Below, piece by piece: positions 1-8,431 of a stretch of DNA of 64,000 nucleotides; position 1 is the stretch's first letter, and each line of letters opens with the position of its first letter. Position numbers and translations under genes: made by a program. Source of the DNA: UBA2357 sp046295975 (GTDB lineage Bacteria > Pseudomonadota > Gammaproteobacteria > Burkholderiales > Rhodocyclaceae); contig JBKBMG010000029.1 of NCBI GenBank assembly GCA_046295975.1, positions 5,064 through 69,063 of the forward strand, written 5' to 3'. Under the pieces are notes generated by a model. It was given only the letters and a program-made list of their open reading frames with translations, did not search any database and was not told the DNA's origin.

Positions 1-216
1 ATACACCGAACCGCCGGTGCTCTCGACCGAGCAGCGGATGCCGTGCTGGGCGCGGTTCATGTTGATGAGCCGGCAGATGGCGCCGCCCGCGGCGTAATAC
101 ACGCCGGTGACACCACCGGTGCCGATGGTGACGAACTTCTGCTGGGCATGAACCGGGCTGGCCCCCATGGCGCCGACGATGGCGAACGCCGCCGCGATCG
201 CAGTCAGTTTTTTCAT
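1..216 (-). CDS. TAXI-family TRAP transporter solute-binding protein (N-terminal fragment)
   Basis: The first 72 codons of a periplasmic binding protein, cut by the left edge. The start is the ATG at 216, preceded by a GAGGAG ribosome site. Residues 1-24 form a clear Sec signal peptide ending in HA-Q, and the mature part opens with a VTIGTGGVTGVYY-type segment, the hallmark N-terminus of TAXI (TRAP-associated extracytoplasmic immunogenic) binding proteins. These deliver small organic acids or amino acids to a DctQM-type permease in the inner membrane. No permease gene is visible because the rest lies outside the window. The family call is firm; the substrate is unknown. Confidence 0.85.
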   Translation of the reverse strand, partial: MKKLTAIAAAFAIVGAMGASPVHAQQKFVTIGTGGVTGVYYAAGGAICRLINMNRAQHGIRCSVESTGGSVY

Positions 217-508
217 GCTGCACTCTCCTCGAAATGTTTGGAACAACACACTGCGAAATGCGCCGAGCATCGCACTTGATGGCGATCGCGGCGCCGAAAC
301 CCTTGTGCTTCGTGTGTCTCTGAGGGGCAACACTAACCCGGACAGCGCTTTTTTGCCACCTAGGGATAGTCAGATAAGGGTAAACCCTGGTCCGTCTTGC
401 CGCTCGGAAACCCTTGATTCCTTTGCTGGCACGCACGTTGTGGGCTGGAACTGGGACCGTCCGTGCGCGCCGAGGTTCGGCTGGTCGTCCAACGGGTCCC
501 AGGCACGA

Positions 509-1813
509 CTAGGCGGCAGACGGGTTTGCCACGCGTGGCCGCCAGCCCTGCGGCGCGACCGATTCGAAGCGGAAAGCCTCATCCGGCACGGCCGGAGCGC
601 GGCCGCCAATGCGGTCGGCGATCAGTGCGGCGCAGCCCATTGCGAGCGTGAAGCCGAGCGCACCCTGGCCAACGTTGAGCCACAGGTTGTCGAACTCCGG
701 GCAGCGGTCGACCAGCGGGCGGCCGGTCGGCGTAGCCGGGCGCAAGCCCGCCCATGGCGTGACCTGGGCATGTTCGGCCCAGTCGCCGAACAGGGCCGAG
801 GTTTCACGGATCAAGGTGGCGACCCGGTCGCTATTGAGCGATTCGTCCTCGCCGACGATGTCGGCCATGCCCGCCACCCGCAGGGCGTCGCCAATGGGGG
901 CGTAGACGATCTTGCGCTGGTAGTCGGTCACGCTCACCGCGGGCGCGCAGGCGCCCTGTTCCACGCGCAGGTTCACGCTATAGCCCTTCACCGGGTACAC
1001 CGGGACGCGGGCGCCGAGCGGCTTGAGCAGGCGGTTGGTGCCGACACCGGTGGCGAGCACGAAGGCGTCGGCGGCAACCGCTTGGTCCAGCGTGTGAACC
1101 GCCACGATGCGCCGGCCGACGCGAGTGACCACCAGCGCATCCTGGCCGAGCAGGAACTCGGCCGGATTGGGGCCGCGCCGCAGGTCGTTGGCAAGCGCCT
1201 GGCACAGCTTCAAGCAGTCGCCCGCTTCCTCACCCGGGGTGTGGATGCCGCCCACCAGGTCGCCGCGCAGGCGTGCCAGGGCCGGCTCCAGCGCCAGACA
1301 GGCGTCGGCGTCGAGGGCGCGCTGCTCGTCGCGCAGCTCCGGCTTGGTGTCGAGCAGGCGGCGGGCGGAGTCGAAATCGCGACGGTCGCGGTGCACGATG
1401 AGCTTGCCGTTGCGCGCGTGATCGAAGCTCAGGCCGTGCTCACGCACCAGTTCATGAACCAGGGCGCGGCTGTAGAGCGACAGCGGCAGCAGGCTCGCCA
1501 CCGAGCGCAGTTTGTCGTGTCCGTTGCAGGCCTTCAGGAAGGCGGCAAGCCAGCGCCATTGCTCGGGGTCGAAGCGCGGACGGAAGCGCACCGGGGCGTC
1601 GTGTCGCAGCATCCAGCCGGGAATCTTGGCGAGCACGTCGGGGTCGGCGAGCGGCGCGATGTAGCGGTAGCTCAACTGCCCGCCATTGGCATGGCTGGCG
1701 CCCATGCCCACTTCCGGATGCTTGTCGAGGACGGTGACGCGGTGGCCGTCCTGACGCAAGCGCCAGGCGGTTGCAAGGCCGACGATGCCGGCGCCGATGA
1801 CTGCGATGTGCAT
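509..1813 (-). CDS. dadA: D-amino acid dehydrogenase small subunit (DadA-type FAD oxidoreductase)
   Basis: A 434-residue flavoprotein expected to oxidise D-amino acids (classically D-alanine) to 2-oxo acids and pass electrons to the membrane respiratory chain. The Rossmann FAD motif GAGIVG is at residues 7-12, followed by the DadA-typical GASHANGGQ segment near residue 40, and the C-terminus carries the usual GLRPATPTGRP and LNVGQGALGFT blocks. Length matches the family (about 430). The start is at 1813 because the FAD motif directly follows; an upstream in-frame ATG would add nine non-conserved residues. It is divergent from the LysR-type gene at 1921, a plausible local regulator. Other DAO-family amino-acid oxidases are the alternative. 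Confidence 0.88.
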   Translation of the reverse strand: MHIAVIGAGIVGLATAWRLRQDGHRVTVLDKHPEVGMGASHANGGQLSYRYIAPLADPDVLAKIPGWMLRHDAPVRFRPRFDPEQWRWLAAFLKACNGHDKLRSVASLLPLSLYSRALVHELVREHGLSFDHARNGKLIVHRDRRDFDSARRLLDTKPELRDEQRALDADACLALEPALARLRGDLVGGIHTPGEEAGDCLKLCQALANDLRRGPNPAEFLLGQDALVVTRVGRRIVAVHTLDQAVAADAFVLATGVGTNRLLKPLGARVPVYPVKGYSVNLRVEQGACAPAVSVTDYQRKIVYAPIGDALRVAGMADIVGEDESLNSDRVATLIRETSALFGDWAEHAQVTPWAGLRPATPTGRPLVDRCPEFDNLWLNVGQGALGFTLAMGCAALIADRIGGRAPAVPDEAFRFESVAPQGWRPRVANPSAA

Positions 1814-1920
1814 GATCTTGGTCGGGGTAACGAGAATCAACCTCGACTATAGGCGGAGAATGCGTGCCAGTGTATGCGGATCCGGCGGTAAACTATGTTG
1901 CTGTGACATGGGAGTCGGCA

Positions 1921-2853
1921 ATGCGACTGCGTCAGATCGAAGTGTTCCGGGCGGTGATGCTGACTGGCTCGGTGAGTGCGGCGGCGCGACTGCTGGAAGT
2001 GTCGCAACCGGTGGCGTCGCGGGTAATTCGTCATGCCGAGACGCAGCTGGGTTTCGCGTTGTTCGAGCGCAGCCGTGGCCGGCTTGCACCTACGCCGGAG
2101 GCACGGGCCTTGTTCGTGCAGGTACAGCGCGCGTGGACCGAGGTCGAGCGTATCGATGCGCTGGCGGCCAATCTACGGCGCGGTCGCAGCGGGCTGTTGC
2201 GCATCGCCGCGACGCCGTCGCTTGCCACCAGCCTGCTGCCAGACGCGCTGGCCGCCTTGCGCGCGGTGACACCCGAAGTGGAGTGCGATCTGTGGGCCAG
2301 CCACACGGCCGAGATCGAGGCACATCTGCTCGCCTACGAAATCGATGCCGGGTTGGCGATCGAGCCGCCCGAGCACGTGGGCCTGCGCCAGGTGGAACTG
2401 GTGCAGGGCGAGATCGTGCTGGTGGCACCGCGGGTGTGGACCTCCGGGGTGTTGCGGCCGCAACAGCGTGGCTGGCTGGACGGGCGGCCCTTCATCAGCC
2501 TGGCGGAGGACACTGCGCTGGGTGAGCGCCTGGGCGCCTTGCTGAGCGATGGCGGCTGGCGTCCGGTGCGGGCGCTGAACGTGCAGACCTATCTGCTTGC
2601 CGGCAAGCTGGCCGAGCAAGGCTTGGGCTTTGCCTTCATCGACGGATTCACCGCAGCCCGCCTGGATCCGCGCCAGGTGGTGGTGATGCGGGTGACGCCG
2701 GCACCGCGCTTTCCGCTGTGCCTGATGTTCAATTCGCATGCGCCGGGTTCGGTGCTGCTCGAACGCCTGCGCGGGTGCGTGGTCGATGCCGCGGCCCAGT
2801 GTGCCAACCGCCTCGCTGGGATGACGGAGGTGCGCCCCTTGTCGCTGACCTGA
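1921..2853 (+). CDS. LysR-family transcriptional regulator
   Basis: A 310-residue LysR-type regulator with an N-terminal winged helix-turn-helix (residues about 1-60, including SVSAAARLLEVSQPVASR) and a periplasmic-binding-protein-like effector domain after it. The ATG at 1921 is preceded by a GGGAG site and gives the canonical MRLRQIEVF start; an earlier in-frame ATG would add a 19-residue non-family leader. The start sequence resembles the NocR/OccR-like branch that senses amino acids. The 107-base gap to divergent dadA makes control of dadA likely, which is inference. No operator was identified with confidence. Confidence 0.85.
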   Translation: MRLRQIEVFRAVMLTGSVSAAARLLEVSQPVASRVIRHAETQLGFALFERSRGRLAPTPEARALFVQVQRAWTEVERIDALAANLRRGRSGLLRIAATPSLATSLLPDALAALRAVTPEVECDLWASHTAEIEAHLLAYEIDAGLAIEPPEHVGLRQVELVQGEIVLVAPRVWTSGVLRPQQRGWLDGRPFISLAEDTALGERLGALLSDGGWRPVRALNVQTYLLAGKLAEQGLGFAFIDGFTAARLDPRQVVVMRVTPAPRFPLCLMFNSHAPGSVLLERLRGCVVDAAAQCANRLAGMTEVRPLSLT

Positions 2854-2930
2854 GACTGCCTGCGCGCGTCTTTTAGGGTGAGCGGCGTCGTATTGATTCG
2901 ACGGCTGGACTCGGGGCGTGGTCGCCGCGG

Positions 2931-3857
2931 TCAGCAGGCCGGGCCGGTGATGCGCGTCGGTTGGCTTTGCGGGTCGTCGTGCGCACCAACAGGCGCCAGC
3001 GGGGCTTCGGGGTGTGTCGAGGCGCTGTGGCCTGTCGGCACGAGGCGGCCGAGTGGGGCGGGTAGCGGTTCGGGCAGCAGGTCGTGCATGGGTTCGTCGT
3101 CGTCCACCATGGCGTTGGACGGGGCGGTATGCCAGCGGACGATCTCGATGCGGCCGTCGTGGTGCTCAACGATGCCCGAGCAGCTATCCACCCAGTCGCC
3201 GCAGTTGAGGTAGCGCACGCCCTCGATCTCTTGGTCCGCGGCCCAGTGGATGTGTCCGCAGATCACCGCATCCAGCCCCTTGGCGCGGGTGGCGTGAGCG
3301 ATCGACGACTCGAAGTCGAACACGAAATTCACCGCCTTCTTGACCTTTTTCTTGGCGTAACCCGCGAGCGACCAGTAGCCCGGCCGGCCGAGCAGGCGTC
3401 GCATCCGCGACAGCCACAGGTTGAGCCGCACCAGGGTGTTGTAGGCGACGTCGCCGAGCACCGCCACCCAGCGGTGGTGGCGGGTCACCTGGTCGAACTC
3501 GTCGCCATGTATCAGCCAGTAGCGGCGTCCGTCCGCCGCCACGTGCACCCACTCGTTGGCGATGCGCACGTCGCCAAAGGCGATGCCGGCGTAATCGCGC
3601 AGGGCTTCGTCATGGTTGCCGGGAATGAACACCACCTCGCAGCCGTGGCGGGCACGGCGCAACACCTTCTGCACCACGGTATTCTGCGCCGGGGACCACT
3701 GGATGCTGCGATTCATGGCCCAGAAGTCGATGATGTCGCCGATCAGGTAAAGGTGCTCGGAGGGGTACTCGCGCAGGAAGTCGAGCAGCCGCTCCGCCTG
3801 GCAGGCGCGCGTGCCCAGATGCACGTCGGAGATGAATACCGTGCGCACGCTTGGCAT
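2931..3857 (-). CDS. UDP-2,3-diacylglucosamine diphosphatase-like metallophosphoesterase
   Basis: A 308-residue calcineurin-like phosphoesterase. Metal-binding motifs appear in order: DVHLG (from D11), GDIIDFW (40-46), GNHDE (80-84), and later GHIH. The DFW and long central insertion match the LpxH/LpxH2-like family, which hydrolyses UDP-2,3-diacylglucosamine in lipid A synthesis. The proline-rich C-terminal 50 residues are not part of the domain. The ATG overlaps the stop of the upstream glycosyltransferase gene by one base (TGATG), so the two are translationally coupled. That pairing suggests a cell-envelope glycolipid role. It could be a paralogue rather than the essential LpxH. Confidence 0.85.
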   Translation of the reverse strand: MPSVRTVFISDVHLGTRACQAERLLDFLREYPSEHLYLIGDIIDFWAMNRSIQWSPAQNTVVQKVLRRARHGCEVVFIPGNHDEALRDYAGIAFGDVRIANEWVHVAADGRRYWLIHGDEFDQVTRHHRWVAVLGDVAYNTLVRLNLWLSRMRRLLGRPGYWSLAGYAKKKVKKAVNFVFDFESSIAHATRAKGLDAVICGHIHWAADQEIEGVRYLNCGDWVDSCSGIVEHHDGRIEIVRWHTAPSNAMVDDDEPMHDLLPEPLPAPLGRLVPTGHSASTHPEAPLAPVGAHDDPQSQPTRITGPAC

Positions 3858-5086
3858 CAGCGCCCTCCCTCGGTCTGCAAGGCCGCCTGTGCGCCGTTGT
3901 CCAGGGCCGCCTGTTCCACCACCCGCGACAGGGCGGCGGCAAAGGCGTCGTTGATGCGTTCCCAGTCCAGCGACTCGCTGCGCCGCCGCGCGGCCCGCGC
4001 CAGGGTTGCCAGGCGTGGCGTATCGCTGGCGATTTCCGTCGCCTGACGGATGAAGGCATCGGGAGCGTCAGGGGGCGCCACCAGGCCATCGATGCCGTGG
4101 GTCATCACTTCTGCCGCAGCGGCGTAGTCGAATGCGACCACGCACAGGCCGCTTGCCATCGCCTCCAGGGTGACGTTGCCGAAGGTTTCCGACAGGCTCG
4201 GGAACAGGAACAGGTCGGCCGATGCGTAGTGGGCGGCCAGTGCCTCCCCGGTGCGCATTCCGGCGAAATGGTGTTCGGGTCGCTGGGTCTGCAGGGCGGG
4301 GCGCAGGGGGCCGTCGCCCACCAGCACCAGGCGCGCATCGGGGCGCTGCGCGTGAATCGCCTCGAAGGCCTTCAGCACCAGCGGCAGGTTCTTCTCCGGT
4401 GCGATCCGTCCCACGTTGAGCACCACCAGGTCGTGTTCCCCCGCGCCCCATTGCGCACGCAGCGCCGGGTCACGGCGAGCCGGGTGGAAAAGCTGGGTGT
4501 CGACCCCGCGTGCGATCACTTCCACGTTGCGATAGCCGCGCTTGCGCAGGCCTTCGGCCATCGCCGCGGTCGGCACCAGGGTCAGTGCCGTGCGGTTGTG
4601 CAGGCGTTTGAGCCAGGCGGCCACCGGCTGCTCCAGCCAGCCGACGCCGTAGTGCTGGCTGTAGTAGTCGAAATTGGTATGAAAGCCAGAGCTCACCGGC
4701 ACGCCGAGCTTGCGCGCTGCCGATACCGCCGACCAGCCCAGTGGCCCCTCGGTGGCCACATGCACGATGTCAGGCCGCTGCCGCGACCACAGCCGAACCA
4801 GGCGGGTCTTGGCGGGCAGGCCGAAGCGCAGTCCCTGGTAGCGCGGAATCGGCACGCCGCGCGCCAGCACCTCCTTGAACTCCGGCGTGTCCGCCGCCTG
4901 ATCGGCGCTCGCCTGGCGGGGACGTACCAACTGGACGTGGTGCCCGCGGGCGATCAGGCCGTCCACCATTCTCCCAAGCGTCATTGCCACGCCGTTGACC
5001 TCCGGCGGGTAGGTCTCGGTGACCAAGGCCACGCGCAGGCTGGGCCGCAAACAGCGCTCCTCGGTGATGAAGTCGACGGTTTTCAT
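3857..5086 (-). CDS. Glycosyltransferase family 4 (GT-B fold)
   Basis: A 409-residue GT-B glycosyltransferase. The N-terminal acceptor domain begins with VALVTETYPPEVNGVA (about 19-34), the usual opening of GDP-mannose-dependent alpha-mannosyltransferases of the MgtA/PimB type. The C-terminal nucleotide-sugar domain has NVGRIAPEKN, LVGDGPLR and the E-x7-E donor motif in SETFGNVTLEAMASG. It is the first gene of a two-gene operon with the phosphoesterase, which it overlaps by one base. It probably mannosylates or glucosylates a membrane lipid on the cytoplasmic face; donor and acceptor cannot be read from sequence. Confidence 0.88.
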   Translation of the reverse strand: MKTVDFITEERCLRPSLRVALVTETYPPEVNGVAMTLGRMVDGLIARGHHVQLVRPRQASADQAADTPEFKEVLARGVPIPRYQGLRFGLPAKTRLVRLWSRQRPDIVHVATEGPLGWSAVSAARKLGVPVSSGFHTNFDYYSQHYGVGWLEQPVAAWLKRLHNRTALTLVPTAAMAEGLRKRGYRNVEVIARGVDTQLFHPARRDPALRAQWGAGEHDLVVLNVGRIAPEKNLPLVLKAFEAIHAQRPDARLVLVGDGPLRPALQTQRPEHHFAGMRTGEALAAHYASADLFLFPSLSETFGNVTLEAMASGLCVVAFDYAAAAEVMTHGIDGLVAPPDAPDAFIRQATEIASDTPRLATLARAARRRSESLDWERINDAFAAALSRVVEQAALDNGAQAALQTEGGR

Positions 5087-5189
5087 GTCCGCGAAGGCTA
5101 AGAGCGCTGCGCGAAGGGTGTGTTACGCGGGGATGAAGCTTGTGTGACGTGCGCCCTGCGCTCGGGCTGGGTGACGCGCTTCCGGCGCG

Positions 5190-6116
5190 TCAGACGTGCC
5201 GGGAGCGCGTCACCCAGCGGCGTGCCCGACTGCCCCAGGGCGACCGCCATGACCAACCCAGAGTCATGCCCGCCGCGGCGAACAGGATGCCGGCGATGCC
5301 GAGCAACTGGAGCGGACGGAGGTGGTGGTCGAAGGCCAGCATGTCCACCACGATGGCCACCACCGGGTAGATGAAGGACAGCGCGCCGGTCAGCGCAGTG
5401 GGCAGTTTCTGGATTGCGCCATACAGCAGGATGTACATCAGACCGGTATGCACGATTCCCAGGGTCAGCAGGATTGTCCACGTGCGGGCGTCGCCGGGCA
5501 GGGTTTCGAGGCTGGACACGGATACGAAGGGAGCGAGCATCAGTGTGCCCACGCATACCTGGATCAGGGCGATCAAATGGGGCGGGGTGCCGGCGAGCTT
5601 CTTGGCAACGAGCGCGGCCAGCGCATAGAAAAACGCTGCCCCAAGGGCCAGCGCGATGCCCGTCAGGTGATCACTGCCGGGGGCGCCCGCACCCGGCTTG
5701 GCCTGGATGATCAGCAACATGCCTGCGAAGGCCAGTGCCAGCCAGCCGAGCCGGGCGGCGGTGAGCTTTTCCGACAGGAATAGCGCGCCCAGCGCGACCA
5801 GCATGAATGGCTGGGTGTTGTAGACCGCCGTGGCGATGGCAATCGAGGCACGGGGATAGGCGGCGAACAACAGCAGCCAGTTGAGCACGATGGCCATGCC
5901 ACCGAGTGCGGCGAACGCCAGCAGGCGCAGCGTCAGCCGCCCGCGCAGCAGACCCAGCGCCGCGCATACCGCGAGCAGGGCAGGGGCGCCGATCGCGCAG
6001 CGCCAGAACACTACATCGATGACCGGCTGGCCGGAATGGACGACGAACCAGCCTATCGTGCCCGAGATGATCATGGCGGTGCTCATCTCGAGCACGCCGC
6101 GTGTATGGGTCGTCAT
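5190..6116 (-). CDS. EamA/DMT-family transporter
   Basis: A 308-residue inner-membrane protein made of two EamA repeats, with about ten hydrophobic helices and the family's conserved WRCAIGAPAL and TALTGALSFIYPVVA segments. Members export amino acids and other small metabolites. It is divergent from the Lrp/AsnC regulator at 6243 with a 126-base AT-rich gap, the standard arrangement of an amino-acid exporter and its sensor. The start at 6116 gives a short cytoplasmic leader before the first helix. The substrate is unknown; amino-acid export is inferred from the neighbour. Confidence 0.88.
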   Translation of the reverse strand: MTTHTRGVLEMSTAMIISGTIGWFVVHSGQPVIDVVFWRCAIGAPALLAVCAALGLLRGRLTLRLLAFAALGGMAIVLNWLLLFAAYPRASIAIATAVYNTQPFMLVALGALFLSEKLTAARLGWLALAFAGMLLIIQAKPGAGAPGSDHLTGIALALGAAFFYALAALVAKKLAGTPPHLIALIQVCVGTLMLAPFVSVSSLETLPGDARTWTILLTLGIVHTGLMYILLYGAIQKLPTALTGALSFIYPVVAIVVDMLAFDHHLRPLQLLGIAGILFAAAGMTLGWSWRSPWGSRARRWVTRSRHV

Positions 6117-6242
6117 GGTCGCCTCCGGTGGGGTGTGGATGGCGTAACGATATTATGAGGAGTGCGGTATTTACATGGACGATATTAGATCTGAAGGCTA
6201 TTCTTCCTAAGAATGTGAGGAAATCTAAGGAAAAATCTCATC

Positions 6243-6710
6243 ATGAAAATGCTGGATGCTACCGACCTGCGCATCGTCGAAATCCTGCTCAAGGATTCGC
6301 GGATTTCGCTCAAGGAACTGGCCGCGTCCGTGGGCCTGTCCTCGCCCGGCGCGTCCGAGCGGCTCAAGCGCCTGGAGGAGCGCGGCGTGATCCGCGGCTT
6401 CACGGTGGACGTCGATCCCCGTGCGCTGGGTTACGTGCTGCAGGCCATCGTCCGCATCAAGCCGCTGCCGGGCATGTTGGGTACGGTACAGAAGCTGCTG
6501 GAGGACACGCCCGAGATCGGGGAGTGCGACAAAGTGACCGGCGACGACTGTTTCGTCGCGCGCCTGCATGTGCGCTCCATGGAGCACCTGGACCACATCC
6601 TCGACCGCATCGCGGACAAGGCCCAGACCAATACCGCCCTGGTCAAGGCCCAGCCGATCCGTCGGCGTTTGCCCGGACTGGGGCTGGCCGAACGCGCGTC
6701 GCGCGGCTGA
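6243..6710 (+). CDS. Lrp/AsnC-family transcriptional regulator
   Basis: A 155-residue feast/famine regulator. Residues 1-60 form the DNA-binding domain (ISLKELAASVGLSSPGASERLKRLEERGVI); residues about 70-145 form the RAM/AsnC ligand-binding beta-alpha sandwich. Length matches Lrp homologues. The ATG is preceded by an AAGGAAAA-type purine stretch at about 6228-6235. The 126-base gap to the divergent EamA transporter is AT-rich (6150-6240) and is the likely shared control region. Its ligand is probably the amino acid exported by that transporter (inference). Confidence 0.88.
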   Translation: MKMLDATDLRIVEILLKDSRISLKELAASVGLSSPGASERLKRLEERGVIRGFTVDVDPRALGYVLQAIVRIKPLPGMLGTVQKLLEDTPEIGECDKVTGDDCFVARLHVRSMEHLDHILDRIADKAQTNTALVKAQPIRRRLPGLGLAERASRG

Positions 6711-6813
6711 GCGCCTGTGGGTGATCCCTGGAGGTAGCGACCCGCGCAGGACTACCGGACCGCTTGCGCCCCGTCTTCGTCAGGAAAATCCGGCAGGCCT
6801 CCCCAGCGGGCGC

Positions 6814-7182
6814 TCAGGCTGTGATGACCAGGCCCCACACCACCGCCACGTTGATCAGGCTGATCAGCACCGCGGCGCTGCCGATGTCCTTGGCGCGCTT
6901 GGACAGCTTGTGTCGCTCCAGTGAAATGCGGTCGATGGCCGCTTCCACCGCGGAGTTCAGCAACTCGACAATGAGCACCAGCAACACGCTGGCGATCATC
7001 ATGGCCTTGCCCAGGTGGCCGACGTCGAGGAACAGCGCCACCGGGATCAGCACCACCGCGAGCCACACCTCCTGGCGAAACGCGTCTTCGTTGCGGTAGG
7101 CGGCGGAGAGGCCGTCCATGGAATAGAAGAACGCGTTGAGTATGCGGCGCAGGCCGGTCTTTCCTTTGAAGGGGCTTTCCAT
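6814..7182 (-). CDS. dgkA: Diacylglycerol kinase
   Basis: A 122-residue integral membrane kinase that phosphorylates diacylglycerol to phosphatidic acid, recycling lipid from membrane-derived oligosaccharide synthesis. The signature ELLNSAVEAAIDRIS (73-87) contains the two acidic residues E73 and E80, equivalent to the catalytic E69 and E76 of E. coli DgkA. Three transmembrane helices follow the N-terminal amphipathic segment. The start at 7182 gives the family's typical MESPFKGKTGLRRI opening; a longer upstream reading has no similarity. It stands alone, divergent from the BtuF-like gene. Confidence 0.93.
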   Translation of the reverse strand: MESPFKGKTGLRRILNAFFYSMDGLSAAYRNEDAFRQEVWLAVVLIPVALFLDVGHLGKAMMIASVLLVLIVELLNSAVEAAIDRISLERHKLSKRAKDIGSAAVLISLINVAVVWGLVITA

Positions 7183-7285
7183 CTTGGTTCCGTGTGGTTG
7201 CAGGGGCGGGCGCGGCGAGCGTAGCTCAGGTGTGTTACCGCCCGGTTGGCGGGCAGTGGCGTGGCGCCACACCCCGCCGTGCCGG

Positions 7286-7316
7286 TTGCGTCGGCGCCCG
7301 GACCGGTTGCTACAAT
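7286..7316 (+). promoter_or_regulatory. Possible sigma-70 promoter for the BtuF-like gene
   Basis: TTGCGT at 7286-7291 and TACAAT at 7311-7316 are separated by 19 bases, putting a start point about 24 bases before the ATG at 7347. The -10 is good, but the -35 and the spacing are weak, so this is tentative. Confidence 0.35.
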
Positions 7317-7346
7317 GTCCCGCCGCTTTTTACGCGTTCTCCGCCC

Positions 7347-8204
7347 ATGTCGCAACCCGTCCTGCATGCGTCCGTCGACTTTGCCGCGCAATCCGAAGCG
7401 TCAGGCGTCATCGACGCCGTGGGGGCTCGCCACCCGGTCGCCAGTGGTGAGGTGCGCATTGTCAGCCTGGTGCCCTCGCTGACCGAGTTGCTGTTCGATC
7501 TGGGATTGGGCGAACAGGTGGTGGGGCGCACCGGCTTCTGCATTCATCCGAGAGACGGTGTGCGGCACGTGCCCAAGCTCGGCGGCACCAAGGATGTCAA
7601 GCTCGATGCGCTGAGGGCGCTGGCGCCCACCCACGTCATCGTCAATATCGACGAGAACCGCCGGGAAACGGCCGAAGCCCTGGCCACCTTCGTACCCCAC
7701 GTGGTGGCAACCCACCCGTGCCGGCCGGAGGACAACCTCGATCTGTACGCCTTGTTCGGCACCCTGTTCGGCCGCGAGGCCGCCGCCGCCGGGCTGCAGG
7801 CCGCCCTGCGGGACGCGCTGGCCGAAGCCGATCGCGTTGCCGCCACCCATGCACCGGAGACCGTGCTATACCTGATCTGGCGTCAGCCGTGGATGACGGT
7901 TGCGCGTGAAACCTATATTTCCGCCATGCTCGCGCGCGTCGGTTGGCAGACCTGGCCCGCCAATGCCGGGCAGCGCTACCCCGAGTTGGATTGGGACGCG
8001 TTGCGTGCATCGGCGGTGGCGCGGGTGTTGCTGTCGTCCGAGCCCTACCGTTTCCGCGATCGTCATCTTGCCGAGGTGGAAGGGCTCAGCGCCCGGCCGG
8101 CACAGCTCATCGACGGCGAAATGGCATCGTGGTACGGCAGCCGGGCGATTGCGGGGCTGCGCTACCTTGCCAGCTTGCGCCGGGATTGCGCGGCCGGGCG
8201 GTGA
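7347..8204 (+). CDS. BtuF-like helical-backbone metal/cobalamin-binding protein
   Basis: A 285-residue protein of the periplasmic binding fold class III (BtuF/FecB type). It has the SLVPSLTELLFDLGLGEQVVGRT opening (split here only for description: VPSLTELLF, then GRT) and the THVIVN segment of cobalamin-binding homologues. The ATG at 7347 follows a possible promoter. Family members feed corrinoids to BtuCD. This one has no visible signal peptide: residues 1-25 are polar and acidic, so it may be cytoplasmic or use a different start. No permease or ATPase gene is adjacent. Confidence 0.75.
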   Translation: MSQPVLHASVDFAAQSEASGVIDAVGARHPVASGEVRIVSLVPSLTELLFDLGLGEQVVGRTGFCIHPRDGVRHVPKLGGTKDVKLDALRALAPTHVIVNIDENRRETAEALATFVPHVVATHPCRPEDNLDLYALFGTLFGREAAAAGLQAALRDALAEADRVAATHAPETVLYLIWRQPWMTVARETYISAMLARVGWQTWPANAGQRYPELDWDALRASAVARVLLSSEPYRFRDRHLAEVEGLSARPAQLIDGEMASWYGSRAIAGLRYLASLRRDCAAGR

Positions 8205-8431
8205 AGGCGCGCAACGCGCGGACGCGGTGAGCGGGCGAAACCGGTGTTGGCTCGGGCCAAGGTTGCATCAACTATACCAAATGCATCGTATGCGCTTGCC
8301 TCTGAGCGACACGAACTGTACTGAACGCGCACAGGTGTACGCTTTGCCTGGGCGGGGCGTCATCCCCTTGCTATAGTTTTCCGGGCATCGCCGGTTGCGG
8401 CGATGTCGAACCAACAACAAGAGGATCAGCC

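Noticed and set aside
7240..7270. A GCCACTG box (cobalamin-riboswitch-like) on the minus strand upstream of dgkA and near the BtuF-like gene
   Set aside because: Only the short box is present, in the wrong orientation for the BtuF-like gene; the other conserved blocks of the cobalamin riboswitch are absent.
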